Shown piece by piece: positions 46,622 through 55,302 of a stretch of DNA of 64,000 bases; position 1 is the first letter of the stretch; every line of letters starts with the position of its first letter. The notes beneath the pieces are model-generated. The model was not told the DNA's origin. It was given only the letters and a program-made list of their open reading frames with translations, and made no database searches. The stretch spans positions 1,935,501 to 1,999,500 of the forward strand of contig NZ_CP094846.1 in the NCBI RefSeq assembly GCF_022832975.1, in the 5' to 3' direction. The translations under genes were made by a program, and so were the position numbers. This stretch comes from Ornithobacterium rhinotracheale. GTDB lineage: Bacteria; Bacteroidota; Bacteroidia; Flavobacteriales; Weeksellaceae.

Positions 46622-48106
46622 TTAATACTCATTTTGAACAATTGCTGGGTTATTACTTATTTCAAAATCTGGGATTTGGAATAAGAATTTAGGGCTATCT
46701 GCAGGGAGATTAAATTTGCCAAAGGTGTGATTAGAACCTGGGTAATCTCTCACTAAGGCTAAATGATTTCTTTTCAAATCAAACCAAGCGTATCCTTCGC
46801 CCCACAATTCTATGCGCTTTTGTAGCAAAATTTCATCTATCAAATCTTGCCCCGATTGGGTTGATAATTGATATGCTGTATCTCTTTTGCTCACTAGCTC
46901 GAACAACACAGCTCTGGCTTCTGCCTCTCTGCCCAATCTAGCAAGGGCTTCTGCCTCGATAAAGTAAAGCAATGAAGCTCGAATGTAAAGCAAATCTCCT
47001 TGGAAAAGTGTTGGATCTTTAAATTTAAGATTGGCATAAGGCGGAATGTTTTTCTTTAATTTTCCTGCCGCGGCATAATAGTAATCAATGGTTGAATCTC
47101 CGTTGAACACTTCTTTGCGGTAATCTGTTTCTTTTATGGCATCATACAATCTTTTATCTATACTTTTATAAATTCTAGCGGCTCCAGCATAACCTTCATT
47201 GGTACTATCGAACTGAGAAAATAGGGTTGCATAATAGTTTCGTCCAGAGATGGTACTAGAATTAGAGTCAAATCCCCAGATGGTTTCTGGATTATTGATG
47301 TCTGAAAATCCTGTGCTTGTATATAACTCTTTTCCTGCTAGGGATAGCCCCTCTTTTGCCTGATGTGCATATTCTGCTGCCTTGGCAAAATCACCTGTTT
47401 CTAGATAAATGTCTGCTGCAATTGCTTTTGCCGCTCGCTGGTCTATCTGAACTTTGGATGGTGCCTTGTAGCCGTCTAATTTTTCAATGGCAGTTTCTAT
47501 GTCTGAAAGAATGTGGGTATATAAATCTTTGAGCGTAGCTCTAGGCAACCCTTTGGACTGATCTTCTGTGGTATATACTGCTGGTACCGAAAGGGTGTTT
47601 TCGTTCCCTACATAAGTCTTGCTATAAAATCTAGACAAGAAGAAGTAAGAATAAGCACGCAAAGCTAATAGCTGCCCATATGCAAATTTATTTTCTTCGT
47701 TTATCCCTGTCTTTTCAATGGATTCCACAAGTCCGTTGATAACAAATATTTTGGAGTATAATGTGCGCCACACCAAACTCGATGCATAGCCTGAGGATAC
47801 CTCTCCCGTGTAATCGTAATAAAAGCCTAAGTGCTGCTGCTTTACTTGGATTACATCGTTTGACAAAAGATCGGCTCCCACTTTTAGAGAATACAGTCCA
47901 AAATCTGAGTGTGAACTTGTTCCTGCCGATCCTGTTATGGCTAGATCATAGTATAAGCCGTTTACTGCTTTGTCTAGTGCAGTAGGGTCTTGTGAAATTT
48001 GTTCTTTACTCACATTACCTTGTGGTTCAAGGTCTAATTCTGATGAGCAAGAAGCTAAAGCTATTGCAAATCCTATTAAAAATCCTTTATATATCTTTTT
48101 TTTCAT
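46622..48106 (-). CDS. SusD/RagB-family outer-membrane lipoprotein
   Basis: A 494-residue surface lipoprotein lid partner of the SusC channel. Signal peptide and lipobox ASCSSEL are clear. It has the TPR-like helices of SusD_N (from about residue 30), then the C-terminal SusD/RagB ligand-binding domain with the LRAYSYFFLSRFY and YFIEAEALARLGR helices and the WGFDSNS loop. No starch-specific aromatic platform is obvious. The adjacent peptidase, not a glycosidase, suggests a peptide substrate. It is 12 bases after susC. Confidence 0.92.
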   Translation of the reverse strand: MKKKIYKGFLIGFAIALASCSSELDLEPQGNVSKEQISQDPTALDKAVNGLYYDLAITGSAGTSSHSDFGLYSLKVGADLLSNDVIQVKQQHLGFYYDYTGEVSSGYASSLVWRTLYSKIFVINGLVESIEKTGINEENKFAYGQLLALRAYSYFFLSRFYSKTYVGNENTLSVPAVYTTEDQSKGLPRATLKDLYTHILSDIETAIEKLDGYKAPSKVQIDQRAAKAIAADIYLETGDFAKAAEYAHQAKEGLSLAGKELYTSTGFSDINNPETIWGFDSNSSTISGRNYYATLFSQFDSTNEGYAGAARIYKSIDKRLYDAIKETDYRKEVFNGDSTIDYYYAAAGKLKKNIPPYANLKFKDPTLFQGDLLYIRASLLYFIEAEALARLGREAEARAVLFELVSKRDTAYQLSTQSGQDLIDEILLQKRIELWGEGYAWFDLKRNHLALVRDYPGSNHTFGKFNLPADSPKFLFQIPDFEISNNPAIVQNEY

Positions 48107-48118
48107 TTTGTTTTAATT

Positions 48119-51100
48119 TTAAAATTTAACATTTAGTCCTAGAGAAACGGTTGCTAAAACTGAATAATCATGGGAACTCGGGATACCGTTAAGGCTTAAT
48201 CTTGGGTCGTATCCTTTTCTTTTCGACCATAAATACAAGTTGCTACCAGAGGCGTAAACAGAAAGCTCATTTAATTTCAATGATTTTGAAACCACGCTTG
48301 GCAAGGTATAGCGTAAGGATACATTTTGTAAACTAACATAGTCTGATTTTATTAAGAATAAATCGGAATCACTATTTTGAGTTGTCTTATAGTTATCTAT
48401 CCTTGGCAAAGCGGCATTGGTGTTTTCTGGCGTCCAAGAATTATACACCACATCTGTGTGATAGTTTGACCCGTAGTTGTTTGAGTGTAAAAGTGCTTGG
48501 TAGGTTTCATCGAAGCCCCAACCGCCAAACTGGTATGCAAAGTTTAATGAAAGGGCAAATCGTCCTATATTTAAATCTGTACCAAATCCTCCGTACACTT
48601 TTGGAATGGCTGATTTTCCAATAAATACTTGTTTTGCTTTGCTGTAATCATTTGTTTTGGTAGTACGGCTTTCATCTACATACCATAGAGCATCTCCGTT
48701 GCTAGGGTCTACGCCTGCAAATTGTCTTAAATAATAATTATAACGATCATAGCCTTCTTTTAGGCGGAAGTATCCTCCACTTGAAATACCTGTTTTTCTT
48801 TGTGCTTCTGGCAAGCTAATAATTTTGTTTTTATAATGTGTAGCATTTAAGTTTACAGACCAGCTCACTTTATCATTTTTTACGATAAAGGCATCGGTAG
48901 AAAATTGAACACCTTTGTTTTCTAAATCTCCAATGTTTGCAAGTTTTTGATATCTACCTACATTTGACACAGGCAAATCTTGCTTATAAATCATATCTGC
49001 CACATTTCTTTTGAAATACTCTAGCGAGAACGAAAATCTACCATTAAAGAGTGTAGACTCTATTCCTGCATTAAAGTTTTTAGAAGTTTCCCAGCGCAAA
49101 TCTCTGTTTCCTAAGCTAGAAAAAGTTACAATCGGAGTGTCGTTTCCTAGGTTATCTATCTTATACAAATCTAAGTAAGGCTGATAAGATCTATACCCTC
49201 TTTCATCTAGCAAATAATCATTTCCTTGCTCTCCATAAGAAACTTTTAAACGAAGTGAATTGATGAAATTAACATTTCTTAAAAAATCTTCTTTTTTCAC
49301 ATTCCACGCTGCACCTAGGCCATAGAATGTCCCCCAGCGGCTTTCTGGTGCAAATACCGAAGAGGCATCTCTACGAATATTGGCATTGAAATAGTATTTC
49401 CCTGCATAATTATACAACAATCTCGACAAATACCCTTCTGTGGCATAATCATATTGAGAGCCTGAAATATTCCCAATTTTCACGGCATTATTAAATACCA
49501 ATAAATCTTCTATTAGCAATTCTTGTTTAGAGGCATCAAACTCATTTCCTTGCTCCTTGTTATACTCGTGCCCTAGGAGAATTTCAAAAGAGTGCTCTTT
49601 CCATTTCTTAGAATAAGTGAGGAGTTGCTGTTGATTTAAGTTATACTCTAATATAGATGATCTGTATAAACTCCCTCCAGAAGAGCTAGAAGTACCCCCT
49701 ATTTTATTTCCAAAACCTAAACCTCTCTGATTGGCTACACTCCCCCCAAAATTATAAGTAAATTCAAAATCTTTCAAGAAACGATACTTAGCAGAAAGGT
49801 TAGAGAAAATTCTATGATAAGTCTCGTTATCTTTGTTATAAACACGGTTCCCGATAGGGTTCTCAAACACGGCATAGGAACGCGACCAGCTATAAGGTCC
49901 CTCACCTCCACCATAATCATAACGCACCTGCCCATTTGGACGATACACTAAGTTAAAATTATCATCACGCAGGTACACTGGATAAAACGGAGCAATGTTT
50001 CTAGCAAAGGCAAATGGATTGGAGAAACCATAAGACGAACCATTATCCTGCGAAGTATAAGTATAATAAAGGTTTGAGGTTAAATTCAAATTATCTGTTA
50101 ATTTATAGTCTAAATTATTTCTGATTCCGAATCTTTCAAATCCTGAATTAATTAAATATCCTTTATCATTTAAATAATTGATTGAGGTATAAGTAGACAC
50201 TTTCTCGCCCTTGCCTGAAATATTTAAATTAATTTCGTTGCGAGAGGCTGGACGGAACATCTCTCTCCAATCATCTTGGTAACGCAACTTTGCATTTTGA
50301 TTAAAGTTCCCATTGCTATCAAATAGATTATCAAACGGCACATCATACGCATTATAGACCAAGGTGTTTTTCAAATTATTGATAGCCCAATCGTGCGCTT
50401 GTGCTTCGGATTTTCCAGCGGCAATCTGCCCTACTCGCACTCGTTGATAGTAGGCTGAATAGTAATCCTTAGCCGTAGTAAGCACATCATAATCAGCAAC
50501 GGCTCTAAAGTTTACCCCAGTCTTTACATCTAATTCTACATTCACTCCATTTTTAGTTGCTCTTTTGGTAGTTACGAGAATCACACCATTAGCTCCACGT
50601 GCTCCATACAAGGCGTTTGAAGAAGCATCTTGCAGAAACGAAATATTGGCAATATCCGAAGCGGCGATACTATTTAAAGAACCAGAATAAGGCACGCCAT
50701 CTAAAACAATGAGTGGTGAGCTTGAGGCATTAATCGACCCGATTCCTCTAAGTCTTATCGTAGCTCCAGAACCTGGCTGACCATTGCTATAAACCTGCAC
50801 ACCAGCCACTTTACCACTCAATCCCTGCACTACATTTCCGTTTTGCAATTCCGATATTTTATCAGAATTAAGCGTTTGCACAGCACCTGTAATTTCATCT
50901 TTTTTCTGTTTCCCAAAAGCCACAGCCACCACTTCATTCAGCTGAACGCTTTCTTCTTCAAGCGTAATATCTAGGTTGAGTGTTTTTTGATTTTTAAAAT
51001 CTACTTTCTCTGTTACAGTTTGATACCCAATACGCTTAAACTCCAGCACATCACCCTCTTTTGCCTCTATGCTGTAATATCCTTCTGCATTAGTTGTTGT

Positions 51101-51241
51101 TCCTTTTGTTGTTTTATTTATAAGCACATTCACGCCAGCAATTGGTTGGTAGTACTTATCTGTCACAGTTCCTTCTATTTTCTTTTGTGCAAATATCACC
51201 GCACTTATGAAAAATATGTATATAAATATTTTTAATTTCAT
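48119..51241 (-). CDS. SusC/RagA-family TonB-linked outer-membrane protein
   Basis: A 1040-residue TonB-dependent import channel. After the signal peptide come an N-terminal carboxypeptidase-regulatory-like domain (GTVTDKYYQPIAGVNVLI), a TonB-box region, the plug domain (IVLDGVPYSGSL around residue 180), and a 22-strand barrel whose last strand is the C-terminal VSLGLNVKF. It ends with the usual aromatic residue. It opens a susC-susD-peptidase operon. Upstream there is no other gene for 540 bases, but a structured RNA with a Met/Cys-rich peptide lies at 51779-51901. Confidence 0.95.
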   Translation of the reverse strand: MKLKIFIYIFFISAVIFAQKKIEGTVTDKYYQPIAGVNVLINKTTKGTTTNAEGYYSIEAKEGDVLEFKRIGYQTVTEKVDFKNQKTLNLDITLEEESVQLNEVVAVAFGKQKKDEITGAVQTLNSDKISELQNGNVVQGLSGKVAGVQVYSNGQPGSGATIRLRGIGSINASSSPLIVLDGVPYSGSLNSIAASDIANISFLQDASSNALYGARGANGVILVTTKRATKNGVNVELDVKTGVNFRAVADYDVLTTAKDYYSAYYQRVRVGQIAAGKSEAQAHDWAINNLKNTLVYNAYDVPFDNLFDSNGNFNQNAKLRYQDDWREMFRPASRNEINLNISGKGEKVSTYTSINYLNDKGYLINSGFERFGIRNNLDYKLTDNLNLTSNLYYTYTSQDNGSSYGFSNPFAFARNIAPFYPVYLRDDNFNLVYRPNGQVRYDYGGGEGPYSWSRSYAVFENPIGNRVYNKDNETYHRIFSNLSAKYRFLKDFEFTYNFGGSVANQRGLGFGNKIGGTSSSSGGSLYRSSILEYNLNQQQLLTYSKKWKEHSFEILLGHEYNKEQGNEFDASKQELLIEDLLVFNNAVKIGNISGSQYDYATEGYLSRLLYNYAGKYYFNANIRRDASSVFAPESRWGTFYGLGAAWNVKKEDFLRNVNFINSLRLKVSYGEQGNDYLLDERGYRSYQPYLDLYKIDNLGNDTPIVTFSSLGNRDLRWETSKNFNAGIESTLFNGRFSFSLEYFKRNVADMIYKQDLPVSNVGRYQKLANIGDLENKGVQFSTDAFIVKNDKVSWSVNLNATHYKNKIISLPEAQRKTGISSGGYFRLKEGYDRYNYYLRQFAGVDPSNGDALWYVDESRTTKTNDYSKAKQVFIGKSAIPKVYGGFGTDLNIGRFALSLNFAYQFGGWGFDETYQALLHSNNYGSNYHTDVVYNSWTPENTNAALPRIDNYKTTQNSDSDLFLIKSDYVSLQNVSLRYTLPSVVSKSLKLNELSVYASGSNLYLWSKRKGYDPRLSLNGIPSSHDYSVLATVSLGLNVKF

Positions 51242-51778
51242 TTGTTTTTATTTGATTGATTTTAATTGATAATAATTGCCCTGATTGCAATGTAATAAAC
51301 TCTCGTTGTGCTCCTTATACAGATTGCATATACTATACATTCGTTCAAGATTTAGCACCTTTTCAATAAAGAAAATTTTAAATTTTTTGTAAATGCTAAC
51401 TTTCATTTTTTTCAGTGTTTAGCAATTGTCTAATCTTAGACAATCTTATTGTTTTTAATTAAGTTTTTTTAGCGAATACAACCCGAAAAGAAATAGAGTT
51501 TTGCCACTGAAATTATCGGTTTTTAGATAATTTTAAAATTTAGTTCATGAATTCTGAAACATTTTTTATACTAGAAAAACACAAACTTGTCAGAAAAAAA
51601 ATCGAAAACAATATTAAGAATAGTAATTAAAGAAATTTTATTTCTAATTTTTCTTTAATCTAAACTTTGATTTTCCCTCTACTTGCAAAAGAATATCATT
51701 GTATTTCTTTCTCAAGTAAAAAAGCAAAACTCTAAATATTAAATTTATTAAAGTGATTTTGGGTCGTGTAATCTGAGT
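51242..51778. other. gene-free region upstream of susC with an operator-like palindrome
   Basis: No protein gene is supported here. The one clear signal is a perfect inverted repeat, ATTGTCTAA TC TTAGACAAT (51425-51444). It is not followed by a T run on the minus strand, so it is better read as a protein-binding site than a terminator. The rest is AT-rich and probably the 5' untranslated leader of susC. Confidence 0.45.
51425..51444. promoter_or_regulatory. 20-base palindrome, possible operator
   Basis: Arms ATTGTCTAA (51425-51433) and TTAGACAAT (51436-51444) are perfect inverted repeats separated by TC, about 185 bases upstream of the susC start codon. The protein that might bind it is unknown. 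Confidence 0.5.
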
Positions 51779-51901
51779 TTAGAAAGACATAAAACACATT
51801 CGCATGACTTCCATAGACATACAAGGAACTTGTACTGCTCTGAAAATCATCGAAGTAGGTGCAACAAATGCACTTGCAATATGTGTTTTATTTTTACTCA
51901 T
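51779..51901 (-). CDS. 40-residue Met/Cys-rich leader peptide
   Basis: A 40-codon ORF, ATG at 51901, stop at 51779. The first half is ordinary; the second half is very rich in Met and Cys. Between about residues 27 and 38 it has five Met and two Cys (pattern C-M-S-M-E-V-M-R-M-C-F-M). A perfect promoter lies 26 bases upstream (51928-51957), and the RNA can fold around the coding region. An upstream ATG (frame open to 52042) would extend it to 87 residues but would lie before the promoter. It reads like a cis-acting leader peptide that responds to sulfur amino acids; the downstream gene is the susC operon, 540 bases on. Confidence 0.5.
   Translation of the reverse strand: MSKNKTHIASAFVAPTSMIFRAVQVPCMSMEVMRMCFMSF
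51789..51891 (-). ncRNA. structured RNA element (unclassified)
   Basis: A perfect 11-bp closing stem, ATAAAACACAT (51789-51799) / ATGTGTTTTAT (51881-51891), encloses two further hairpins (TACAAG/CTTGTA at 51820-51834, and GTGCA/TGCAC at 51859-51873) plus a possible ACTTC/GAAGT stem (51807-51811 with 51852-51856). The fold covers most of the leader peptide. The promoter supports transcription from the minus strand. No known riboswitch consensus was recognised. Confidence 0.55.
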
Positions 51902-51927
51902 TACCCTATTGAGATTTGATAACATTG

Positions 51928-51957
51928 CAAAGTTAATCTTTTTTTCTAAACTACAAA
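51928..51957 (-). promoter_or_regulatory. promoter of the structured leader RNA
   Basis: On the minus strand, TTTG (51957-51954), 18 bases, then TAACTTTG (51935-51928): an exact consensus match. Transcription would begin just upstream of the 40-residue ORF. Confidence 0.65.
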
Positions 51958-52045
51958 TATTTTTTATCGTTTTTTTTACACTTTCACAAAAAAAGAATTT
52001 TAATTTGCTATAAAACAGAATTTTAAAAACCTGTTTTTTCAAACA

Positions 52046-52072
52046 AAAAAGAGAGCCTATTCAAGCTCTCTT
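52046..52072 (-). terminator. terminator of the lipocalin-like gene
   Basis: AGAGAGC (52050-52056) pairs with GCTCTCT (52065-52071); on the minus strand a T run follows. Confidence 0.7.
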
Positions 52073-52095
52073 CTAATCTGATTTTACTTAACTTT

Positions 52096-52572
52096 CTATT
52101 TTACTCGAACTAAATAAAATTTATTTTTTTCTGGTTTTCCATCTTCATCTAAATCTCTTTCATCTGAAATCACAACCAACTCTTTGTCTGTTAATTTTAA
52201 AATTTGACCTTCTTCATCACCTATTATTACTCTATTGCCCTCCAATTTATATTTAACTGAGGCTACAGAATCTATTTTACATTCTCCTTCACGAAAATTA
52301 TAGTTTCTTTCTATACGCTCTCCTCCCTTAGTAAATTCTACATATGATTTTTTTCGACAAATATCATATTTTGGATACTTTGTAAAATCCTTGATTTCAA
52401 CATTCCCTTTCTTAGAATAAATAACATCCATTCTTGAATTATGCCATTTTCCAATAATAAGTGTGGCATAATCTTTCTCTGGGTTCGGTTTGGGTGGTTG
52501 TGGACTATCATCGCTACTACCACAAGCTGTGAACAAGGCTCCTGCCATTGTGGCTAATAATAATTTTTTCAT
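52096..52572 (-). CDS. lipocalin-like lipoprotein
   Basis: A 158-residue lipoprotein with signal peptide and lipobox ALFTACGSS. A Pro/Asn-rich linker (PQPPKPNPEKD) is followed by a beta-barrel-type domain opening with LIIGKWHNS, the usual start of lipocalin-like domains in Bacteroidota. The order of strands (YVEFTKGGER, ECKIDSVASVKYKLEGNRVII, LKLTDKELVV) fits. The ligand is unknown. It is monocistronic and flanked by two terminators. Confidence 0.75.
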   Translation of the reverse strand: MKKLLLATMAGALFTACGSSDDSPQPPKPNPEKDYATLIIGKWHNSRMDVIYSKKGNVEIKDFTKYPKYDICRKKSYVEFTKGGERIERNYNFREGECKIDSVASVKYKLEGNRVIIGDEEGQILKLTDKELVVISDERDLDEDGKPEKNKFYLVRVK

Positions 52573-52618
52573 ATTACTTTATATTTTAACATTTAATTCC
52601 GCAATATACAAAAAAATT

Positions 52619-52648
52619 AAAAAAGAGAGCTTTTTCCAAGCTCTCTTC
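52619..52648 (-). terminator. terminator after argH
   Basis: AAGAGAGCTT (52623-52632) pairs with AAGCTCTCTT (52638-52647); on the minus strand it ends in a T run. Confidence 0.75.
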
Positions 52649-52669
52649 TAAATTCTAATTAAATGCGAA

Positions 52670-53953
52670 TTACAAAATAAATTCGTTTAATTTCTTTTTA
52701 ATAATATCTAGGCTTAAATTATGAATACTTCCTTCATGGCTAGTTTTAAACTCTTTGTGTGGCTCGTAGCTGCCGTCTTCCACAGAAAGTCCTACATTTT
52801 TGTATGCATCTCTAAAAGGTGTTCCCGTTTGGATCATGTGGTTGATGTTTTCTACCGTGTAAATGCTGTCGTATTTTTCTTGATCCATGAATCCATCTTT
52901 GATTTCCAATTGCGGAAGTGCAAAAATCAAAATATCTAAGATATTGTGGAACTGCATCATTGGTTCCATCAAGATTTCTTTTAAAATTTGGAAATCGCGG
53001 TGATATCCACTTGGCAAGTTATTGATTGTAAGCATCACATCGGTTGGCAAAGCTTGGATTCTATTGCAATGTGCACGCGTAAGCTCAAACACATCTGGAT
53101 TCTTTTTGTGTGGCATGATAGAAGAACCAGTTGTCATTTCGTTTGGCAATTTCACAAATCCCATATCTTGCGAGTTGTACATTACCAAATCATACGAAAG
53201 TTTTGACAAAGTTCCGCAAAGCATCGCAAGGGCAAAAGCTACTGCTTTTTCTGTTTTTCCGCGAAGCATTTGCGCCCCTACAGATGAAACCGCCATGTAA
53301 TTAAAGCCCATTTCTTCGGTAGTTTGCGCGCGGTTGATTGGGAAACTTGTTCCAAATCCAGCACCAGAACCCAGTGGGTTTTGGTCTGCCACATGATGTG
53401 CCGCTTTCACAAAAGCTAAATCCGATAATAAATTTTCTGCATACGCAGAAAACCACATTCCAAAACTGCTTGGCATCGCTGCTTGGAAGTGTGTGTAGCC
53501 TGGCAACAAATCATTTTTGTGCTCTTCGGCTTTTTCGAGCATAATCTCGATTAATTTTTTCACTTTTTCGGTGATTTCTTTCAAGTATTCTTTGTGGAAT
53601 AATTGAATCGCCACCAAAACTTGGTCGTTGCGCGAGCGTGCGGTGTGAATTTTCTTTCCCGCATCACCACATTTTTTAATCAATTCGGCTTCGATTTTTG
53701 AGTGCATATCCTCAAAATTCTCATCGATTACGAATTTCCCCTCGGCTTCTTCTTTCAACAACTCGTCGAGAGCTTTTTGCAAGGCTTGGTTTTCTTCATC
53801 GCTCAACAGCCCTACTTTTGCAAGCATATTAGCCTGAGCTTTAGAGGCTAGCATATCGTATTTTGCCAATACTAAATCTAGCTCTCGGTCTTTTCCTACG
53901 GTAAAGTTTTCGATTTGTTTGTCAACGGAGAATCCCTTGTCCCAAAGTTTCAT
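52670..53953 (-). CDS. argH: argininosuccinate lyase
   Basis: The last step of arginine synthesis, releasing fumarate from argininosuccinate. It has 427 residues of the fumarase/aspartase superfamily: HTARSRNDQV (near residue 92), YTHFQAAMP (near 151), and the superfamily signature GSSIMPHKKNP (near 273) with the catalytic Ser. It stands alone, ending in its own terminator, with a TATATTTG box (53979-53986, minus) just upstream. No other arg genes are in the window. Confidence 0.97.
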   Translation of the reverse strand: MKLWDKGFSVDKQIENFTVGKDRELDLVLAKYDMLASKAQANMLAKVGLLSDEENQALQKALDELLKEEAEGKFVIDENFEDMHSKIEAELIKKCGDAGKKIHTARSRNDQVLVAIQLFHKEYLKEITEKVKKLIEIMLEKAEEHKNDLLPGYTHFQAAMPSSFGMWFSAYAENLLSDLAFVKAAHHVADQNPLGSGAGFGTSFPINRAQTTEEMGFNYMAVSSVGAQMLRGKTEKAVAFALAMLCGTLSKLSYDLVMYNSQDMGFVKLPNEMTTGSSIMPHKKNPDVFELTRAHCNRIQALPTDVMLTINNLPSGYHRDFQILKEILMEPMMQFHNILDILIFALPQLEIKDGFMDQEKYDSIYTVENINHMIQTGTPFRDAYKNVGLSVEDGSYEPHKEFKTSHEGSIHNLSLDIIKKKLNEFIL

Positions 53954-53978
53954 AAATGTATATTTTTTAGAAGTTTGC

Positions 53979-54010
53979 CAAATATAATGACTTCTGGCAG
54001 CTTTTTAAAA
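53979..54010 (-). promoter_or_regulatory. candidate promoter of argH
   Basis: TATATTTG (53986-53979 on the minus strand) is exact; the -33 position, 20 bases away, reads TTTT (54010-54007). Its surroundings resemble the promoter region of the next upstream gene at 54309-54340. Confidence 0.5.
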
Positions 54011-54045
54011 TTTTCTTTTCAACGGGTTGTTAATTCTTACCAAGA

Positions 54046-54270
54046 CTATTGAGTGCTTTTATTTCGATTATAATTGATTATTAATCTAATGGTAGAAATA
54101 ATTGCTCCCACAATTAAAAACCACATCAATATATTACCACCCACGAATGGACTAATCGTAAAAAAGTTTGTCATAGAAAGCACACTCAAAGTCACACCAA
54201 AAACACACGCAATCGTGAAGATAACAACTTGACTAAAAGTAGGATTTTGAAACCAATTTGATTTTTTCAT
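54046..54270 (-). CDS. small two-helix membrane protein
   Basis: A 74-residue protein with two transmembrane segments (residues ~14-36 and ~44-64), and short charged ends (MKKSNW, NYNRNKSTQ). No family recognised. It stands between the argH promoter and its own promoter, on the same strand as argH, and has no sign of an operon with it. Confidence 0.55.
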   Translation of the reverse strand: MKKSNWFQNPTFSQVVIFTIACVFGVTLSVLSMTNFFTISPFVGGNILMWFLIVGAIISTIRLIINYNRNKSTQ

Positions 54271-54308
54271 TTTTTTTATTTTAGATTAATATTTAATTAG
54301 CACCCTTC

Positions 54309-54340
54309 CAAATATAATGATTTTTGGCATATTTTTCAAT
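54309..54340 (-). promoter_or_regulatory. promoter of the small membrane protein gene
   Basis: On the minus strand, ATTG (54340-54337), 20 bases, TATATTTG (54316-54309): one mismatch at -33 and an exact -7. The ATG is about 38 bases downstream. Confidence 0.55.
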
Positions 54341-54383
54341 TTTCCTTTATGGTGGTAATGTTAATCTTTATTTTTTGTAAAAA

Positions 54384-54414
54384 TAAAAAAGCCACGAATA
54401 ATCTCATGGCTTTC
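54384..54414 (-). terminator. terminator after the SDR gene
   Basis: AAGCCA (54390-54395) pairs with TGGCTT (54408-54413), with a T run on the minus strand. Confidence 0.6.
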
Positions 54415-54420
54415 AAATCA

Positions 54421-55128
54421 TTAAGCAGGTTTTGTAGGTCGCACCTCGATTTTACTTGGAAGCGTTCTTGGATTCATTTGCAATAAATCCCAAACGATTT
54501 GCCCGATGTCTTCTGGCTGAATTTTCCAAGCATCTGCCTCGCTCGGCGTATGATTGTTGAACTCTGTAGCCACAGAACCTGGCATGATGGTGCTCACCTT
54601 GATATCATATTTTCTTAAATCCAGCATCGCTGCCTGCGTAAACCCTACGACACCAAATTTACTTGCATTGTACCCAGAAGCGGTCGCAAAAAAGTTAGTT
54701 CCTGCCAAACTTGCCAAACTGATGTAGTACCCTTTTGATTTCTTAAGCGCATCCACACTTGCTTTTAGCGTATGAAAAGCACCATTCAAATTGGTATTAA
54801 TCATTTGGTGCCATTGATCTGGCGTGAGCTCATCTACGGGAGCAAAGTGCCCTACGCCGGCGTTTGCCAAAACAACATCCAACTGACCAAATTTAGCCAA
54901 AATCGCTTTTACGGCATTTTCTTCATTTTCTAATGACGATACATCTGAACTTAAACCCAAAACACGAGATTCGTCTGAGCTTAACTTTTGGGCTGCAGCT
55001 TGCGCGTCTTCCAATTTTCTACCTGAAATTGCTACACGCATTCCATTATCTACTAATAATTTAGCCACACCAAATCCGATTCCTTTGGTTCCGCCTGTGA
55101 TATAGGCTACTTTGTCTTTCATTTGCAT
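54421..55128 (-). CDS. short-chain dehydrogenase/reductase
   Basis: A 235-residue NAD(P)-dependent oxidoreductase of the classical SDR type. The cofactor motif TGGTKGIGFG is near residue 11, NAG (ANAGVGHFAP) near 89, and the catalytic Ser with YxxxK (YNASKFG, near 152). The MQMKDKVAY start places the first strand correctly; the ATG two codons in is also possible. The substrate is unknown; the general form fits a 3-ketoacyl/alcohol dehydrogenase. It stands alone. Confidence 0.88.
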   Translation of the reverse strand: MQMKDKVAYITGGTKGIGFGVAKLLVDNGMRVAISGRKLEDAQAAAQKLSSDESRVLGLSSDVSSLENEENAVKAILAKFGQLDVVLANAGVGHFAPVDELTPDQWHQMINTNLNGAFHTLKASVDALKKSKGYYISLASLAGTNFFATASGYNASKFGVVGFTQAAMLDLRKYDIKVSTIMPGSVATEFNNHTPSEADAWKIQPEDIGQIVWDLLQMNPRTLPSKIEVRPTKPA

Positions 55129-55302
55129 ATTTTAATCATTTTATTTTCGATTGCTATGATTGCAAAGATTGTTCCTAAGATTTTTAGCTCTATTTCTATT
55201 TAGACAAAATCCATATTTTGAGTATTTTTTTAAATAGCCCAACTAAAAACGATGTCTTTCCTAATTCATTAGTAAATTGCTAAAAATTGAATTTTACCAA
55301 AA

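Noticed and set aside
51804-52013. 69-residue plus-strand ORF opposite the leader RNA
   Set aside because: The promoter and the ORF with sensible Met/Cys enrichment are on the minus strand; the plus ORF runs into AT-rich sequence.
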